From Hydrogenophaga sp. (GTDB lineage: Bacteria > Pseudomonadota > Gammaproteobacteria > Burkholderiales > Burkholderiaceae_C), in NCBI RefSeq assembly GCF_019635465.1, contig NZ_JAHBZK010000020.1, positions 32,062 to 96,061 on the forward strand: 64,000 nt of DNA. The letters are read 5' to 3'. Below are positions 36,016 through 45,078 of this stretch, one piece after another. Position numbers and translations under genes: made by a program. The notes beneath the pieces were generated by a model that was not told the origin of the DNA, ran no database searches, and saw only the letters and a program-made list of their open reading frames with translations. Numbering within the stretch: position 1 is the first letter of the stretch; each line of letters opens with the position of its first letter.

Positions 36016-37797
36016 ATGCAGCCGCCGGTTGTCCGTGTCGAGCAATTGCGCCACGAGCAGATCCGCCTGCTCGCGCGCAACGTTCCTGCCATGGCGATGG
36101 GCTCCACCTTGCTGGGCGCCGGCGCGGTGACGCTGCTGCACCTCGTCGGCCAGAGTCTGGTGCAGGCACTGGTCTGGTTTGCACTGAACACCAGCATCAC
36201 CCTCGTACGCCTGGCCTTGTCCCAAGGCTTTCTCCGGCGCGAAAACCCCGCGCTGTCGATCGACCGATGGGCCATGCTCTTCCTGCTGAGCTCCGGCCTG
36301 GCAGGTGCGTGGTGGGGCGCATTGGCGTGGTGGTTTCTCCACCCGCAGGAGACCGTCAACCTGGCGGTGATTGCGATTGTCCTGATGGGCAGCGTCTCGG
36401 GCGCCACCCAGTCCCAAGGGCCCTACTTCGCCTCTCATCTGGCCTACACCTTGCCATGCACGCTGCCTTTCACGGTCCGCTGCTTTGCCTCGGCCGACCC
36501 CATCGCCATCACGCTGGGTGGACTGGGTGTGGTGTACCTCGTCATGGCCGTGCTCTTCTCGCTGAGGATCGACCGCACCGTTGTGGAGGCACTGCGACTG
36601 CGTCTCGAAAACGAAGCTTTGGTGGCGGAGGTGTCTCGGGCGCGCGATGCATCCGAAGCAGCCAGCCGCGCCAAGACACGTTTTCTTGCCACGGCCAGCC
36701 ACGATCTGCGCCAACCCATCCACGCCATGGGACTGTTCGTTCCAGCGCTCAAGGCCATGGCCGGCGGCGGACAGATCCTGCCCGCGACACTGATGGCCGT
36801 GGCCGACCGCATGAAGCTGGCATTGCAGACCATGAGCCAGTTGCTCGGCCGCCTGCTCGATGTGTCGCGTCTGGACGCCGGCGTGGTGGAAGTGAGACTC
36901 CGAAATCAGCCGCTGGCACCGATGCTGCTGGCGGCACTCGATGAAATCACCTCGGCGACGCACGCCAAGGGCCTGGACGTGCGGGTGCGTGAATCGGGGC
37001 TGCAGGTGCACACCGACCCGGCGGTGTTGCATGCAATCCTGAGCAACTTGCTGGCCAATGCCGTTCGCTACACCAAGGAGGGAGCCATTCTGGTGGCGGC
37101 CCGTCGCCGGGGCGGGCACGTATTGCTGCAGGTGTGGGACACGGGCATTGGCATCGCACCGGACGACCAGGTACGACTGTCGGAAGAGTTCTTCCAGGGG
37201 CGCAACGCGCTGGAGACCGGCAATTCGGCACGCGGTTTCGGGCTGGGTCTGGCCATCGCCCAGCGCTCGGCGCAGCTGCTGGGCAGCGAGCTGCGCTGGC
37301 GCTCACAGCTCGGGCGCGGCTCGGTCTTCGAACTCCTGCTGCCACTGGCGATCCCTCAAGGCGCAGCACACGCACCGCTCAGCGTCACGCCTGCGTCACC
37401 GCAACCTTCACCGACAAAGGAGTCGCTGCTGGTGCTCGTGGTGGATCAGGAGGAAGACATCCTTGCCAGCACGGCATTTTTGCTCAAGGCCTGGGGACAC
37501 CAGGCCGTGCAGGGGCGCTCGCTGCAGGAGGTAGCCGCCGTCGTGGCGGAACATGGGACGGCCATCCGGGCCGGACTGATCGATTACCACCTCTGCGCCA
37601 CGGAAACCGGGCTCCAGGTGGCACAGCTGCTGCGTCAGGAAATCCACCCTGACCTGCCGATCGCGATTGTCACCGGCGACACCACCCCCGATGTCATGGC
37701 CGCCGTGCGCGGTGCCGGCCTGATCCTGCTGCACAAGCCGGTCCACGCACAAACCATTCAGTCGTTTGTAAACAGCCTGCAAGAGCAGGTTGTTTGA
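36016..37797 (+). CDS. Hybrid sensor histidine kinase/response regulator
   Basis: A 593-residue protein. It starts with four or five membrane helices (about residues 25-185), then a coiled coil, the H-box ATASHDLRQPIHAMGL near residue 233, an ATPase domain (NLLANAVRYT, VWDTGIGIAPDDQ, GLGLAIAQRSA) and a C-terminal receiver (about 468-590). The receiver keeps the phosphoacceptor D in AGLIDYHLC and K in HKPV, but the usual acidic pair reads VVDQEED, with Gln at the second acidic position. No dedicated regulator gene is adjacent. The signal and outputs are unknown. Confidence 0.88.
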   Translation: MQPPVVRVEQLRHEQIRLLARNVPAMAMGSTLLGAGAVTLLHLVGQSLVQALVWFALNTSITLVRLALSQGFLRRENPALSIDRWAMLFLLSSGLAGAWWGALAWWFLHPQETVNLAVIAIVLMGSVSGATQSQGPYFASHLAYTLPCTLPFTVRCFASADPIAITLGGLGVVYLVMAVLFSLRIDRTVVEALRLRLENEALVAEVSRARDASEAASRAKTRFLATASHDLRQPIHAMGLFVPALKAMAGGGQILPATLMAVADRMKLALQTMSQLLGRLLDVSRLDAGVVEVRLRNQPLAPMLLAALDEITSATHAKGLDVRVRESGLQVHTDPAVLHAILSNLLANAVRYTKEGAILVAARRRGGHVLLQVWDTGIGIAPDDQVRLSEEFFQGRNALETGNSARGFGLGLAIAQRSAQLLGSELRWRSQLGRGSVFELLLPLAIPQGAAHAPLSVTPASPQPSPTKESLLVLVVDQEEDILASTAFLLKAWGHQAVQGRSLQEVAAVVAEHGTAIRAGLIDYHLCATETGLQVAQLLRQEIHPDLPIAIVTGDTTPDVMAAVRGAGLILLHKPVHAQTIQSFVNSLQEQVV

Positions 37798-37844
37798 CCG
37801 CTCAGGACCAATGGTCGTCGGGCATTTGGCGCTCGATCAACCCT

Positions 37845-38633
37845 TCAGACCGTGAAGCGATTCTCTTGTTGCGTGGCCATGCCACACAGCAACTCCGGGC
37901 GATGGCGCACACCGCACGCCTCGACCATGCGCCGCGACGGCTCGTTGCCAGGCGCGACCAGCTCGTACACCGCTGTGGCGCCCAGCAACTGCGCCGCCAG
38001 CTGGATGGCGCGGGCGTTGATGTAGACGCCCAACCGACGCCCTCGCTGCGTGGGCGAGACGGCCACCAGGCCCACCCAGGCCGTCTTCTCGTGGGCACTG
38101 AACCGGTTGTGCGGCAGATAAGCGTGTGCGCAGGCCACCACGCGGCCCGCGCCATCGAGCAGGTAGGGCGTGGCGGCCGGGCCAAGCTGACCTTGCAGCA
38201 TGCGCGACGAGAACGGCGCCATCCCCTGCTCCGCCAGAAAGGTCTGGATGGCCACCGCGCGGGTCTCGGGCTCTCCCGCGTCGAGCACGCACTCGGTCAG
38301 GCCGTCGGGCAATGGCATTGCAGGCTGTGACCGCAGGGTCGCCGAAGCGTCGGCCACCGTCGCATAAAACACATCCCAGGTGTGCAACTGGCAGCCCAGT
38401 TGCGCGAGGCGCTCGGCCAGGGCCTGCCGCTCTTGCGCCGGGCGCAGGCGAAAGCCAAAAACCTGGTCGCGCTGCAGCGCCGATTCGATGACATCCCAGC
38501 CCAGCCGCTGCGGGTCGTCGGTGCCACAGAAGCGGCCAGGGTGACAGCAGCCCGGGGTGTCGTAGAGCCAGGTGTGCAGCTCTTCTGCCCGCTGCTGCAG
38601 ACGGATCTGCTGATCGGTGCCGGCGTAGGCCAT
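37845..38633 (-). CDS. GNAT family N-acetyltransferase
   Basis: A 262-residue protein. The C-terminal half is a GNAT domain: AWVGLVAVSPTQRGRRLGVYINARAI (acetyl-CoA pyrophosphate loop QRGRRLG) and APGNEPSRRMVEACGV. The N-terminal 110 residues (TDQQIRLQQRAEELHTWL, DTPGCCHPGRFCG) are not recognised and may be a second degenerate GNAT half. It would transfer an acyl group from CoA to an amine; the acceptor is unknown. It lies 24 bp after the downstream-oriented peptidase-like gene and may share its transcript. Confidence 0.82.
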   Translation of the reverse strand: MAYAGTDQQIRLQQRAEELHTWLYDTPGCCHPGRFCGTDDPQRLGWDVIESALQRDQVFGFRLRPAQERQALAERLAQLGCQLHTWDVFYATVADASATLRSQPAMPLPDGLTECVLDAGEPETRAVAIQTFLAEQGMAPFSSRMLQGQLGPAATPYLLDGAGRVVACAHAYLPHNRFSAHEKTAWVGLVAVSPTQRGRRLGVYINARAIQLAAQLLGATAVYELVAPGNEPSRRMVEACGVRHRPELLCGMATQQENRFTV

Positions 38634-38657
38634 GCGCCACCCCAGCGAAGCTGGCTG

Positions 38658-39761
38658 TCAGCCCGGACCCGCCAGCCCGTCCACGGCCTGAAACATGGCC
38701 TGGCGCGCCTGACTCACGATCTGGCCGCGCCAGGCGTCGGTGTCGGTATAGAAGGCGTCCTTCAGGCGCTGGCGGATCTGCGCCTGCAGTTCGGCCGGTG
38801 CCTCGGGGTGCTGGTACAGCCAATGGTCGCCGCGCAGTGCACCGATGACTTCGGTGATGGGCACGGTGCCGTACTCCAGCGCGATGCCGGTGTACTCGGC
38901 CTGCGGGCACTCGTCGTACACGGCGGCCCACATCATGCCGGTGAGCTTGGCCGACGTGGACGAGCCGTCGTAGATGCTGGTGATGGGCGTGGCGCCATCG
39001 CCACCCCACCAGGCGCGCGCGCGCTGAAATGCGGCGGCGTCGTCGCGGCACGCAAAGATGCGCTCGCCCAGGCCGCTGGGGCCCAGGCCGGTGTGCAGGT
39101 CGATCCACGCCACGCGGCGCGCGGCCTGGCCATGGTCGCGCAGCATCTGGCGCACGGTGCGGTTGTTCCAGGTGGGTGCCGTGCCACCGAAGAAGAGGCC
39201 ATCGGCGAACTGGTGCTGACCGGTGGAGACCGCGGCCTGGTACTGGGTCAGGCCATGCTTCGCGATCCAGCCGTTGACGGCAGCCTCGTTCTCGGCCGTC
39301 GGCGGCCATTCGGGCGGCAGCAGCAGCGGATGCAGCTCGGCATAGGCAGCGTTGACCGGCAGCGGCTGGCCAAAGTCCTGGAAGTTGCGGTTGAGGTCCA
39401 CGTTCTCGTGGGTCACCCGGCGCAACCACGAGAACCCATGCGGGTTGAGGGCGTGTACGTACAGAACGGCCACACCAGCGTCGCGTGCTCTGGCGCGCCA
39501 TTCGGCATCGTGGGCCGCGTGGACCTGTACGCCCGAGCCGCAGAAACCCTCGGCGCCATGGCAGGCACTGCTGACGATCAGCAGCGACTCGGCGTCGGCA
39601 GGTCCGTCGACGGCCACATCCATGGCCAGCGTTTCACCTTCGCGCCCTTTGAGGGGGTGCTCATAGCTGTGCAGCGCCATGCCAGCATTGGCGGCCGCGC
39701 CCAGGAACTTGACCCGGGCCTGGGCGTAGGTGTCGGAGAAGGCGTTGTTGACCGGAATCAC
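38658..39761 (-). CDS. M14-type DUF2817 (zinc carboxypeptidase-like) protein
   Basis: A 367-residue hydrolase of the DUF2817 group, related to zinc carboxypeptidases and succinylglutamate desuccinylases. Probable zinc ligands are H and E in SSACHGAEGFCG near residue 67 and a later His in WIDLHTGLGP near 211; NLNRNF-like VDLNRNFQDF near 123 is also typical. GTG at 39761 is chosen because it makes a GTGA overlap with the peptidase stop, the coupling used by many genes here; ATG 39797 would overlap by 40 bp. It probably acts on a small peptide or N-acyl amino acid, together with the M20 enzyme. Confidence 0.83.
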   Translation of the reverse strand: MIPVNNAFSDTYAQARVKFLGAAANAGMALHSYEHPLKGREGETLAMDVAVDGPADAESLLIVSSACHGAEGFCGSGVQVHAAHDAEWRARARDAGVAVLYVHALNPHGFSWLRRVTHENVDLNRNFQDFGQPLPVNAAYAELHPLLLPPEWPPTAENEAAVNGWIAKHGLTQYQAAVSTGQHQFADGLFFGGTAPTWNNRTVRQMLRDHGQAARRVAWIDLHTGLGPSGLGERIFACRDDAAAFQRARAWWGGDGATPITSIYDGSSTSAKLTGMMWAAVYDECPQAEYTGIALEYGTVPITEVIGALRGDHWLYQHPEAPAELQAQIRQRLKDAFYTDTDAWRGQIVSQARQAMFQAVDGLAGPG

Positions 39762-40978
39762 GCAGCACCCCCGGCGCGACGGGGCTGGGCCAGCCATTGT
39801 TCGGCCAATCGCACCCAGTAGGTCGCGCCCAGCGGGATGAGGTCGTCGTTGAAGTCGTAGCTGGGGTTGTGCAGCATGCAGGGACCGTCACCATGGCCGG
39901 TCTCGCGGTGCGTGCCGTCGCCGTTGGCGATGAAGATGTAGCAACCGGGCTTGGCCTGCAGCATGTAGGCAAAGTCTTCGGCGCCCATGGTCGGCTCCTG
40001 CTCGAGCACGCGCTCGGCGCCCACGATGTCGGCCAGCACCTGGCGGGCAAAGGCGGTCTCGTCGGGGTGGTTCACCGTCGGCGGGTAGTTGCGGTTGAAG
40101 CGGAACTCGCAGGTGGTGCCGTAGGCGGCACAGGTGTGCTCGGCGATCTCCTTCATGCGGCTTTCGATCAGATCGAGCACTTCGTAGGTGAAGGTGCGCA
40201 CCGTGCCACGCAGTTCGGCCTGATCGGGCACCACGTTGTTGGCTTCGCCCGTGTGGATCATGGTGACCGAGATCACGCCGGCGTCCACCGGCTTCTTGTT
40301 GCGGCTGATGATGGTCTGAAAGCCCATCACCATCTGGCAGGCCACCGGCACCGGGTCGATGCCGTTGTGCGGCATGGCTGCGTGGGCGCCTTTGCCTCGG
40401 ATGGTGATGGTGAAGTCGTTGCTCGAGGCCATGACCGGACCAACGCTGGCCGCGAAGCTGCCGGCGGGCAGGCCGGGCCAGTTGTGCATGCCGAAGGCGG
40501 CTTCCATCGGGAACTTGTCGAACAGCCCGTCCTTGATCATTTCGCGCGCGCCGCCACCGCCCTCTTCGGCCGGTTGAAAGATCAGATAGACCGTGCCGTC
40601 GAAATTGCGGTGCTGCGCAAAGTGCTGGGCCGCGGCCAGCAGCATGGCGGTGTGACCGTCGTGGCCACAGGCGTGCATCTTGCCGGCGTGGGTGCTGGCG
40701 TGGGCAAAGTGGTTGTGCTCCTGCATGGGCAGGGCGTCCATGTCGGCACGCAGGCCGATGGCGCGACCGCAGGCGCCGCCGTCGCGCCCGTGCACGATGC
40801 CCACCACCCCGGTAGTGCCCATGCCCCGGTGCACCGGGATACCCCATTCGGTGAGCTTGGCCGCCACCACGTCGGCGGTGCGCACCTCCTCGAAACACAA
40901 CTCGGGATGGGCGTGGATATCGCGGCGCACCGCGGCGATCCCGGCGGCCTGAGTGACGATGGAATCGATGAGCTTCAT
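39758..40978 (-). CDS. M20 family amidohydrolase (hippurate hydrolase/IAA-amino-acid hydrolase-like)
   Basis: A 406-residue dizinc amidohydrolase: IHAHPELCFEE near residue 21, LRADMDALPM near 79, KMHACGHDGHTAMLL near 105, EEGGGGAREMI near 142 and a C-terminal GAEDFAYML. Length and blocks match the HipO/AbgB-type group, which cleaves N-acyl amino acids. ATG 40978 starts the conserved sequence. It is coupled by GTGA overlap to the DUF2817 hydrolase downstream. The natural substrate is unknown. Confidence 0.9.
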   Translation of the reverse strand: MKLIDSIVTQAAGIAAVRRDIHAHPELCFEEVRTADVVAAKLTEWGIPVHRGMGTTGVVGIVHGRDGGACGRAIGLRADMDALPMQEHNHFAHASTHAGKMHACGHDGHTAMLLAAAQHFAQHRNFDGTVYLIFQPAEEGGGGAREMIKDGLFDKFPMEAAFGMHNWPGLPAGSFAASVGPVMASSNDFTITIRGKGAHAAMPHNGIDPVPVACQMVMGFQTIISRNKKPVDAGVISVTMIHTGEANNVVPDQAELRGTVRTFTYEVLDLIESRMKEIAEHTCAAYGTTCEFRFNRNYPPTVNHPDETAFARQVLADIVGAERVLEQEPTMGAEDFAYMLQAKPGCYIFIANGDGTHRETGHGDGPCMLHNPSYDFNDDLIPLGATYWVRLAEQWLAQPRRAGGAA

Positions 40979-41095
40979 GTCCGGTGTCCGGTTCTTGAAA
41001 CCGGGCATGGTATCGGTTTGGCGCCCAGGGAAACCAACCCTGGGCGACATCACCGGCCCCGGCGCGGGTGAATGCGAGGCTCCATGCAGGGGCGG

Positions 41096-41623
41096 TCAGG
41101 GTTTGGCAGGGTGGATGTCGGTGATCACCCAGTACCTGAGCAGCTGACCCTCGTCATCGGGCGCCCGGTACATGCCTTTGCCGTCGAGCAGCCAATGGGC
41201 GATGGCCACCATGTTCTGCGCGTCACCGGTGTCACCCTGCCACCGTCTGGTGGTGAGCTGCTTGAACCCTTGCGACTGCCCCACCTCGCGGACGATCGAC
41301 AGGGGCTGGCTCAGATGCTGAGGCACACCTTTGTCAGCCCAACCCCACAGCCAGGTATTGCTGCGCAGCGAAAACGAACCGACGTACACCACCTTGCCGA
41401 CCAGGCCTGGCTCCCCACCCGTCGACAGCACGATCTCGCTGTTGCGCCCGGTGATGTCGAAGCGCTCGTATCGGCCGGCCTGGTGCTCTTCGATGAGCAC
41501 GCGTTGCGCCTCCCGAAGCGCTGCGTCGCTGACGTCAATCAGCTCGTCCCAGGTGATCTCGGCGGCCGCCGCCAACAAAGGGACGACCAGGCTCAGCGCG
41601 GCAAAGACTTTGGGGATGTTCAT
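41096..41623 (-). CDS. Secreted protein, possibly DUF6882-like
   Basis: A 175-residue exported protein with a signal peptide (residues 1-20, MNIPKVFAALSLVVPLLAAA). The mature part has RYERFDITGRNSEIVLS and the block SNTWLWGWADKGVP, which resembles the gtWlWaWaN motif of DUF6882 proteins; that match is from memory and tentative. Function unknown. Stand-alone gene with a 117-bp gap to the peptidase gene and a 125-bp gap to the binding-protein gene. Confidence 0.7.
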   Translation of the reverse strand: MNIPKVFAALSLVVPLLAAAAEITWDELIDVSDAALREAQRVLIEEHQAGRYERFDITGRNSEIVLSTGGEPGLVGKVVYVGSFSLRSNTWLWGWADKGVPQHLSQPLSIVREVGQSQGFKQLTTRRWQGDTGDAQNMVAIAHWLLDGKGMYRAPDDEGQLLRYWVITDIHPAKP

Positions 41624-41748
41624 GGTTGGGCGACGCCATTCAGACAGCACCCAAGAGTACGCATTTGCTGGTGGGCTCGCCCCATTTGTAAGACGAACAA
41701 CCTCATTGTCGCGACCAGCGACAGTCAACGGGGGGCAGCGGTGCGGCT

Positions 41749-42891
41749 TCAGCGGCGGATGCGCCCGTCTTCGGTCAGCAGCGTCAGCTCGACGAACTTG
41801 GAGCCGGTGTGGTCGTTGGGGCCGAAGTCGATCGGGAAGCCCCCCAGGTCCACATTGCGCAGGGTCTCCAGCGCCGTGATGAAGGACTCACGCGACACCC
41901 CACGCCCGGCGCGCGTGAGCGCTTCGCAAAACACCTTGGCGGCCACGAAGCCTTCAATGCCGGAGTAATTGGGTGCACGCCCCTGCTTGGCACGCACCGC
42001 CGCCAGGTACTCGCCCGACAAGGCCGTCACCGGGCTGTAGGGGAACGGCATGACCTGGCTCACCGCCACGCCGCGTGCGTCCTTGCCCAGCTCGTCGAGC
42101 AAGGCCTGCGTGCCCACGAAAGACACGTTGTAGAGGTTGCCCGCGTAGCCCGCCTTGCGCGACGCACGGATGAAAGCCGCACAGGACTTGTAGGCGCTGA
42201 TCTGCACGATGGCCTCGGGGTTGCCGGCCATGATGGACTTGATGGCCTCGGCCACGTCCACCGTGTTGCGCTCGACGGTGCCGGTGGAGGCCGGCGCCAG
42301 GTTGGCGGCCTTGAGCGCGCGCGTCACGCCTTCCAGGCCGGCCTTGCCGTACGCGTCGTTCTGATAGAAGACCGAGATCCGCTTGATGCCCACCAGCGTG
42401 AGCTGGCGCACGATGGCCGCCGTCTCGTCAAAGTAGGACGCGCGCACGTGGATGGCATAGCGGTTGAACGGGTCGCGCAGCGACTCGGCGCCGGTGAACG
42501 GGGCCACGAAGGGCACTTTGGCCTGGGTGGCCAGCGGCAGCGCCACCACACTGGTGGGGGTGCCGATGTAGCCGAACAGGGCAAACACGCCTTCGCTGAT
42601 GAACTGCTTGGTGTTGGCCACACACCGGTCGGGTTCGTAGCCATCGTCCAGGCGTCGCAGCTCGATGCGCCGGCCGTTGATGCCACCCTTGTTGTTCACC
42701 TGCTCGAAAAACAGCTGAGCGCCCAAGTGAAACTGCAAACCCAGTTGCTCGGCCGCGCCGCTGAAGGGCGCCGACTGACCCAGCACCAGGGTGGTGTCGG
42801 TCAAACCGGCCACTTGGGCGCGCGCGCCGGTGGCTACCAGGGAAAGCGCGGGCGCGGCCACCGCCGCCGCCATCAGGTCTCGTCTTTTCAT
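41749..42891 (-). CDS. ABC transporter substrate-binding protein, branched-chain amino acid (LivK) type
   Basis: A 380-residue periplasmic binding protein of peripla_BP_6 type. The export signal MKRRDLMAAAVAAPALSLVA contains a twin-arginine-like KRRDLM start. The mature protein follows the family layout: LVLGQSAPFSGAAEQLG at the N-terminus, then FALFGYIGTPTSVVALP and ISVFYQNDAYGKAGLEGV in the middle. GGAGG before ATG 42891 sets the start; an earlier ATG at 42918 would put nine residues before the signal. No permease or ATPase genes are adjacent, so it is an orphan; binding proteins of this family also serve non-amino-acid ligands. Confidence 0.88.
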   Translation of the reverse strand: MKRRDLMAAAVAAPALSLVATGARAQVAGLTDTTLVLGQSAPFSGAAEQLGLQFHLGAQLFFEQVNNKGGINGRRIELRRLDDGYEPDRCVANTKQFISEGVFALFGYIGTPTSVVALPLATQAKVPFVAPFTGAESLRDPFNRYAIHVRASYFDETAAIVRQLTLVGIKRISVFYQNDAYGKAGLEGVTRALKAANLAPASTGTVERNTVDVAEAIKSIMAGNPEAIVQISAYKSCAAFIRASRKAGYAGNLYNVSFVGTQALLDELGKDARGVAVSQVMPFPYSPVTALSGEYLAAVRAKQGRAPNYSGIEGFVAAKVFCEALTRAGRGVSRESFITALETLRNVDLGGFPIDFGPNDHTGSKFVELTLLTEDGRIRR

Positions 42892-43026
42892 CGATGTCAC
42901 CTCCACGGGCTGGTACACCCGAGGGGTATAACCAGCGCTTCATATGTTCAGGTGACATACCCGCCGAACGGTGCCGGCCGCGCCCTGGGCGCGCCGACCT
43001 ATGATGCCGACGCAACATCCCCCGCC

Positions 43027-45078
43027 ATGAATCAAGATTCCGTCATCGTGCGCGGCGCCTGCCCGCACGACTGCCCCGACACCTGCGCCTTGCTCACCAC
43101 CGTGGACAACGGCCGCGCGGTGCGGGTGCAAGGCAACCCGGACCACCGGCACACCGGCGGTGTGCTGTGCACCAAGGTGTCCCGCTACGCCGAGCGCACC
43201 CACCACCCCGAGCGGGTGCTGCACCCGCTGCGCCGCACCGGCCCCAAGGGCAGCGGGCAATTCGAGCGCATCTCCTGGGAAGCGGCGCTCGAAGAGATCG
43301 CTCGTCGTCTCGGCGCCATTGCCGAGAGGGACCCCGAGGCCATCGTGCCCTACAGCTACGCGGGCACCATGGGGCAGGTGCAGGGCGAAGGCATGGCCGC
43401 ACGCTTCTTCCACCGCTTGGGCGCCTCACTGCTCGATCGCACCATCTGCGCGTCGGCAGGCGGCGAGGCCCTGATGCAGACCCTGGGCGGCAAGATGGGC
43501 ATGAAGGTGGAGCATTTCGCCGAGGCCCGACTGATCGTGATCTGGGGCAGCAACAGCATCGGCAGCAACCTGCACTTCTGGAAACTCGCCCAGCAGGCCA
43601 AGCGCGACGGCGCGCGGCTGGTGTGCATCGACCCGCGCCGCACAGAAACCGCCGACAAGTGCCACGAACATATCGCGCTCAGACCCGGCACCGACGCCGC
43701 GCTGGCGCTGGCGCTGATGCACGAACTCGTCGTGAACGACTGGCTGGACCACGACTACATCGCCCGCCACACCCTGGGCTGGGATGCGCTGCGTGAGCGC
43801 GCGCTGAAGTGGCCACCCGAGCGAGCCGCCGCCGTGTGCGATGTGCCGGTGCAGCAGATTCGCGACCTCGCACAGGCCTACGGCACGACCCGCCCCGCCG
43901 CGATCCGGCTGAACTACGGCATGCAGCGGGTGCGCGGCGGCGGCAACGCCGCGCGCGCCATCGCCTGCCTGCCGGCACTGGTGGGGGCGTGGCGGCATCG
44001 GGCGGGTGGGCTGCTGCTGTCTTCGTCGGGCCAGTTCCCGGTGCAGAAGCAAGCCCTGCACCGACCCGATCTGCTGGCCGGCAAGACACCGCGCACGATC
44101 AACATGAGCACCATCGGCGACGCCCTGCTGAGCGATGCATCGCCCACCTTCGGGCCACGCATCGAGGCCGTGGTGGTCTACAACAGCAACCCGGTCGCGG
44201 TGGCGCCCGAATCCGGCAAGGTGGTGCGTGGCTTCGCCCGCGAGGATCTGTTCACAGTGGTGCTGGAGCACTTCCTCACCGACACCGCCGACCACGCCGA
44301 CATCGTGCTGCCGGCCACCACCCAGCTCGAGCACTGGGATGTGCACGCCAGCTACGGCCACACCGACGTGTTGCTCAACCGCCCGGCGATCGCACCACTT
44401 GGGCAATCGCGCACCAACACCGAGATCTTTCGCCAACTGGCCAGGCGCATGGGCTTTGACGACCCGTGCTTCGCTGAAGACGACCTGACGCTGTGCCGCA
44501 CGGCGTTTGGCGACACCATCGACTTCCAGCAATTGCTCGACACGGGCTGGGTCACCCTGCCGGTGCCCGAGGCGCCATTTGCCGACGGCGGATTTCCTAC
44601 GCCATCGGGCCGTTGCGAGTTCCACAGTGCGCGCCTGGCGGCCCAGGGCCTGGACCCGCTCCCCGACTACCTGCCGAACGCGGAACCTGCGGCCACCCAC
44701 CCGGCCTACCCGCTGGCCATGATCTCGCCACCCGCGCGCAACTTCCTCAACAGCAGCTTCGTCAATGTGCAGAGCCTGCGCGACATCGAAGGCCAGCCGG
44801 TGCTGGAGATGCACGCCGACGATGCCGCCCCGCGCGGCCTGCGGTCGGGCCAGATGGTGCGGGTGTTCAACGACCGGGGTGAGTACCGCTGCGTGGTCGA
44901 CATCTCCACCCGTGCGCGACCGGGTGTGGTCAATGGTCTGGGCATCTGGTGGCGCAAGCTCGGGCCCGCAGGCACCAATGTCAACGAGGTGACCAGCCAG
45001 CGCCTGACCGACCTCGGCCGTGCGCCCACCTTCTACGACTGCCACGTGCAGGTCGCAGCGGCGGAGGCCACCGGTTGA
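43027..45078 (+). CDS. Molybdopterin-containing oxidoreductase (DMSO reductase family)
   Basis: A 683-residue catalytic subunit with an N-terminal [4Fe-4S] motif (C12, C16, C20 in CPHDCPDTC and C48 in GGVLC). The molybdopterin-binding parts include IVIWGSNSIGSNLHFW near residue 175, CIDPRRTETA near 205, IVLPATTQLEHWD near 425 and a C-terminal dinucleotide-binding domain (about 565-680). It lacks a Tat signal, so it should be cytoplasmic. Proteins of this type are widespread in Burkholderiales and their substrate is not established. It is coupled through a TTGA overlap to a lipoprotein peptidase gene. No iron-sulfur or membrane subunit gene is adjacent. Confidence 0.88.
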   Translation: MNQDSVIVRGACPHDCPDTCALLTTVDNGRAVRVQGNPDHRHTGGVLCTKVSRYAERTHHPERVLHPLRRTGPKGSGQFERISWEAALEEIARRLGAIAERDPEAIVPYSYAGTMGQVQGEGMAARFFHRLGASLLDRTICASAGGEALMQTLGGKMGMKVEHFAEARLIVIWGSNSIGSNLHFWKLAQQAKRDGARLVCIDPRRTETADKCHEHIALRPGTDAALALALMHELVVNDWLDHDYIARHTLGWDALRERALKWPPERAAAVCDVPVQQIRDLAQAYGTTRPAAIRLNYGMQRVRGGGNAARAIACLPALVGAWRHRAGGLLLSSSGQFPVQKQALHRPDLLAGKTPRTINMSTIGDALLSDASPTFGPRIEAVVVYNSNPVAVAPESGKVVRGFAREDLFTVVLEHFLTDTADHADIVLPATTQLEHWDVHASYGHTDVLLNRPAIAPLGQSRTNTEIFRQLARRMGFDDPCFAEDDLTLCRTAFGDTIDFQQLLDTGWVTLPVPEAPFADGGFPTPSGRCEFHSARLAAQGLDPLPDYLPNAEPAATHPAYPLAMISPPARNFLNSSFVNVQSLRDIEGQPVLEMHADDAAPRGLRSGQMVRVFNDRGEYRCVVDISTRARPGVVNGLGIWWRKLGPAGTNVNEVTSQRLTDLGRAPTFYDCHVQVAAAEATG

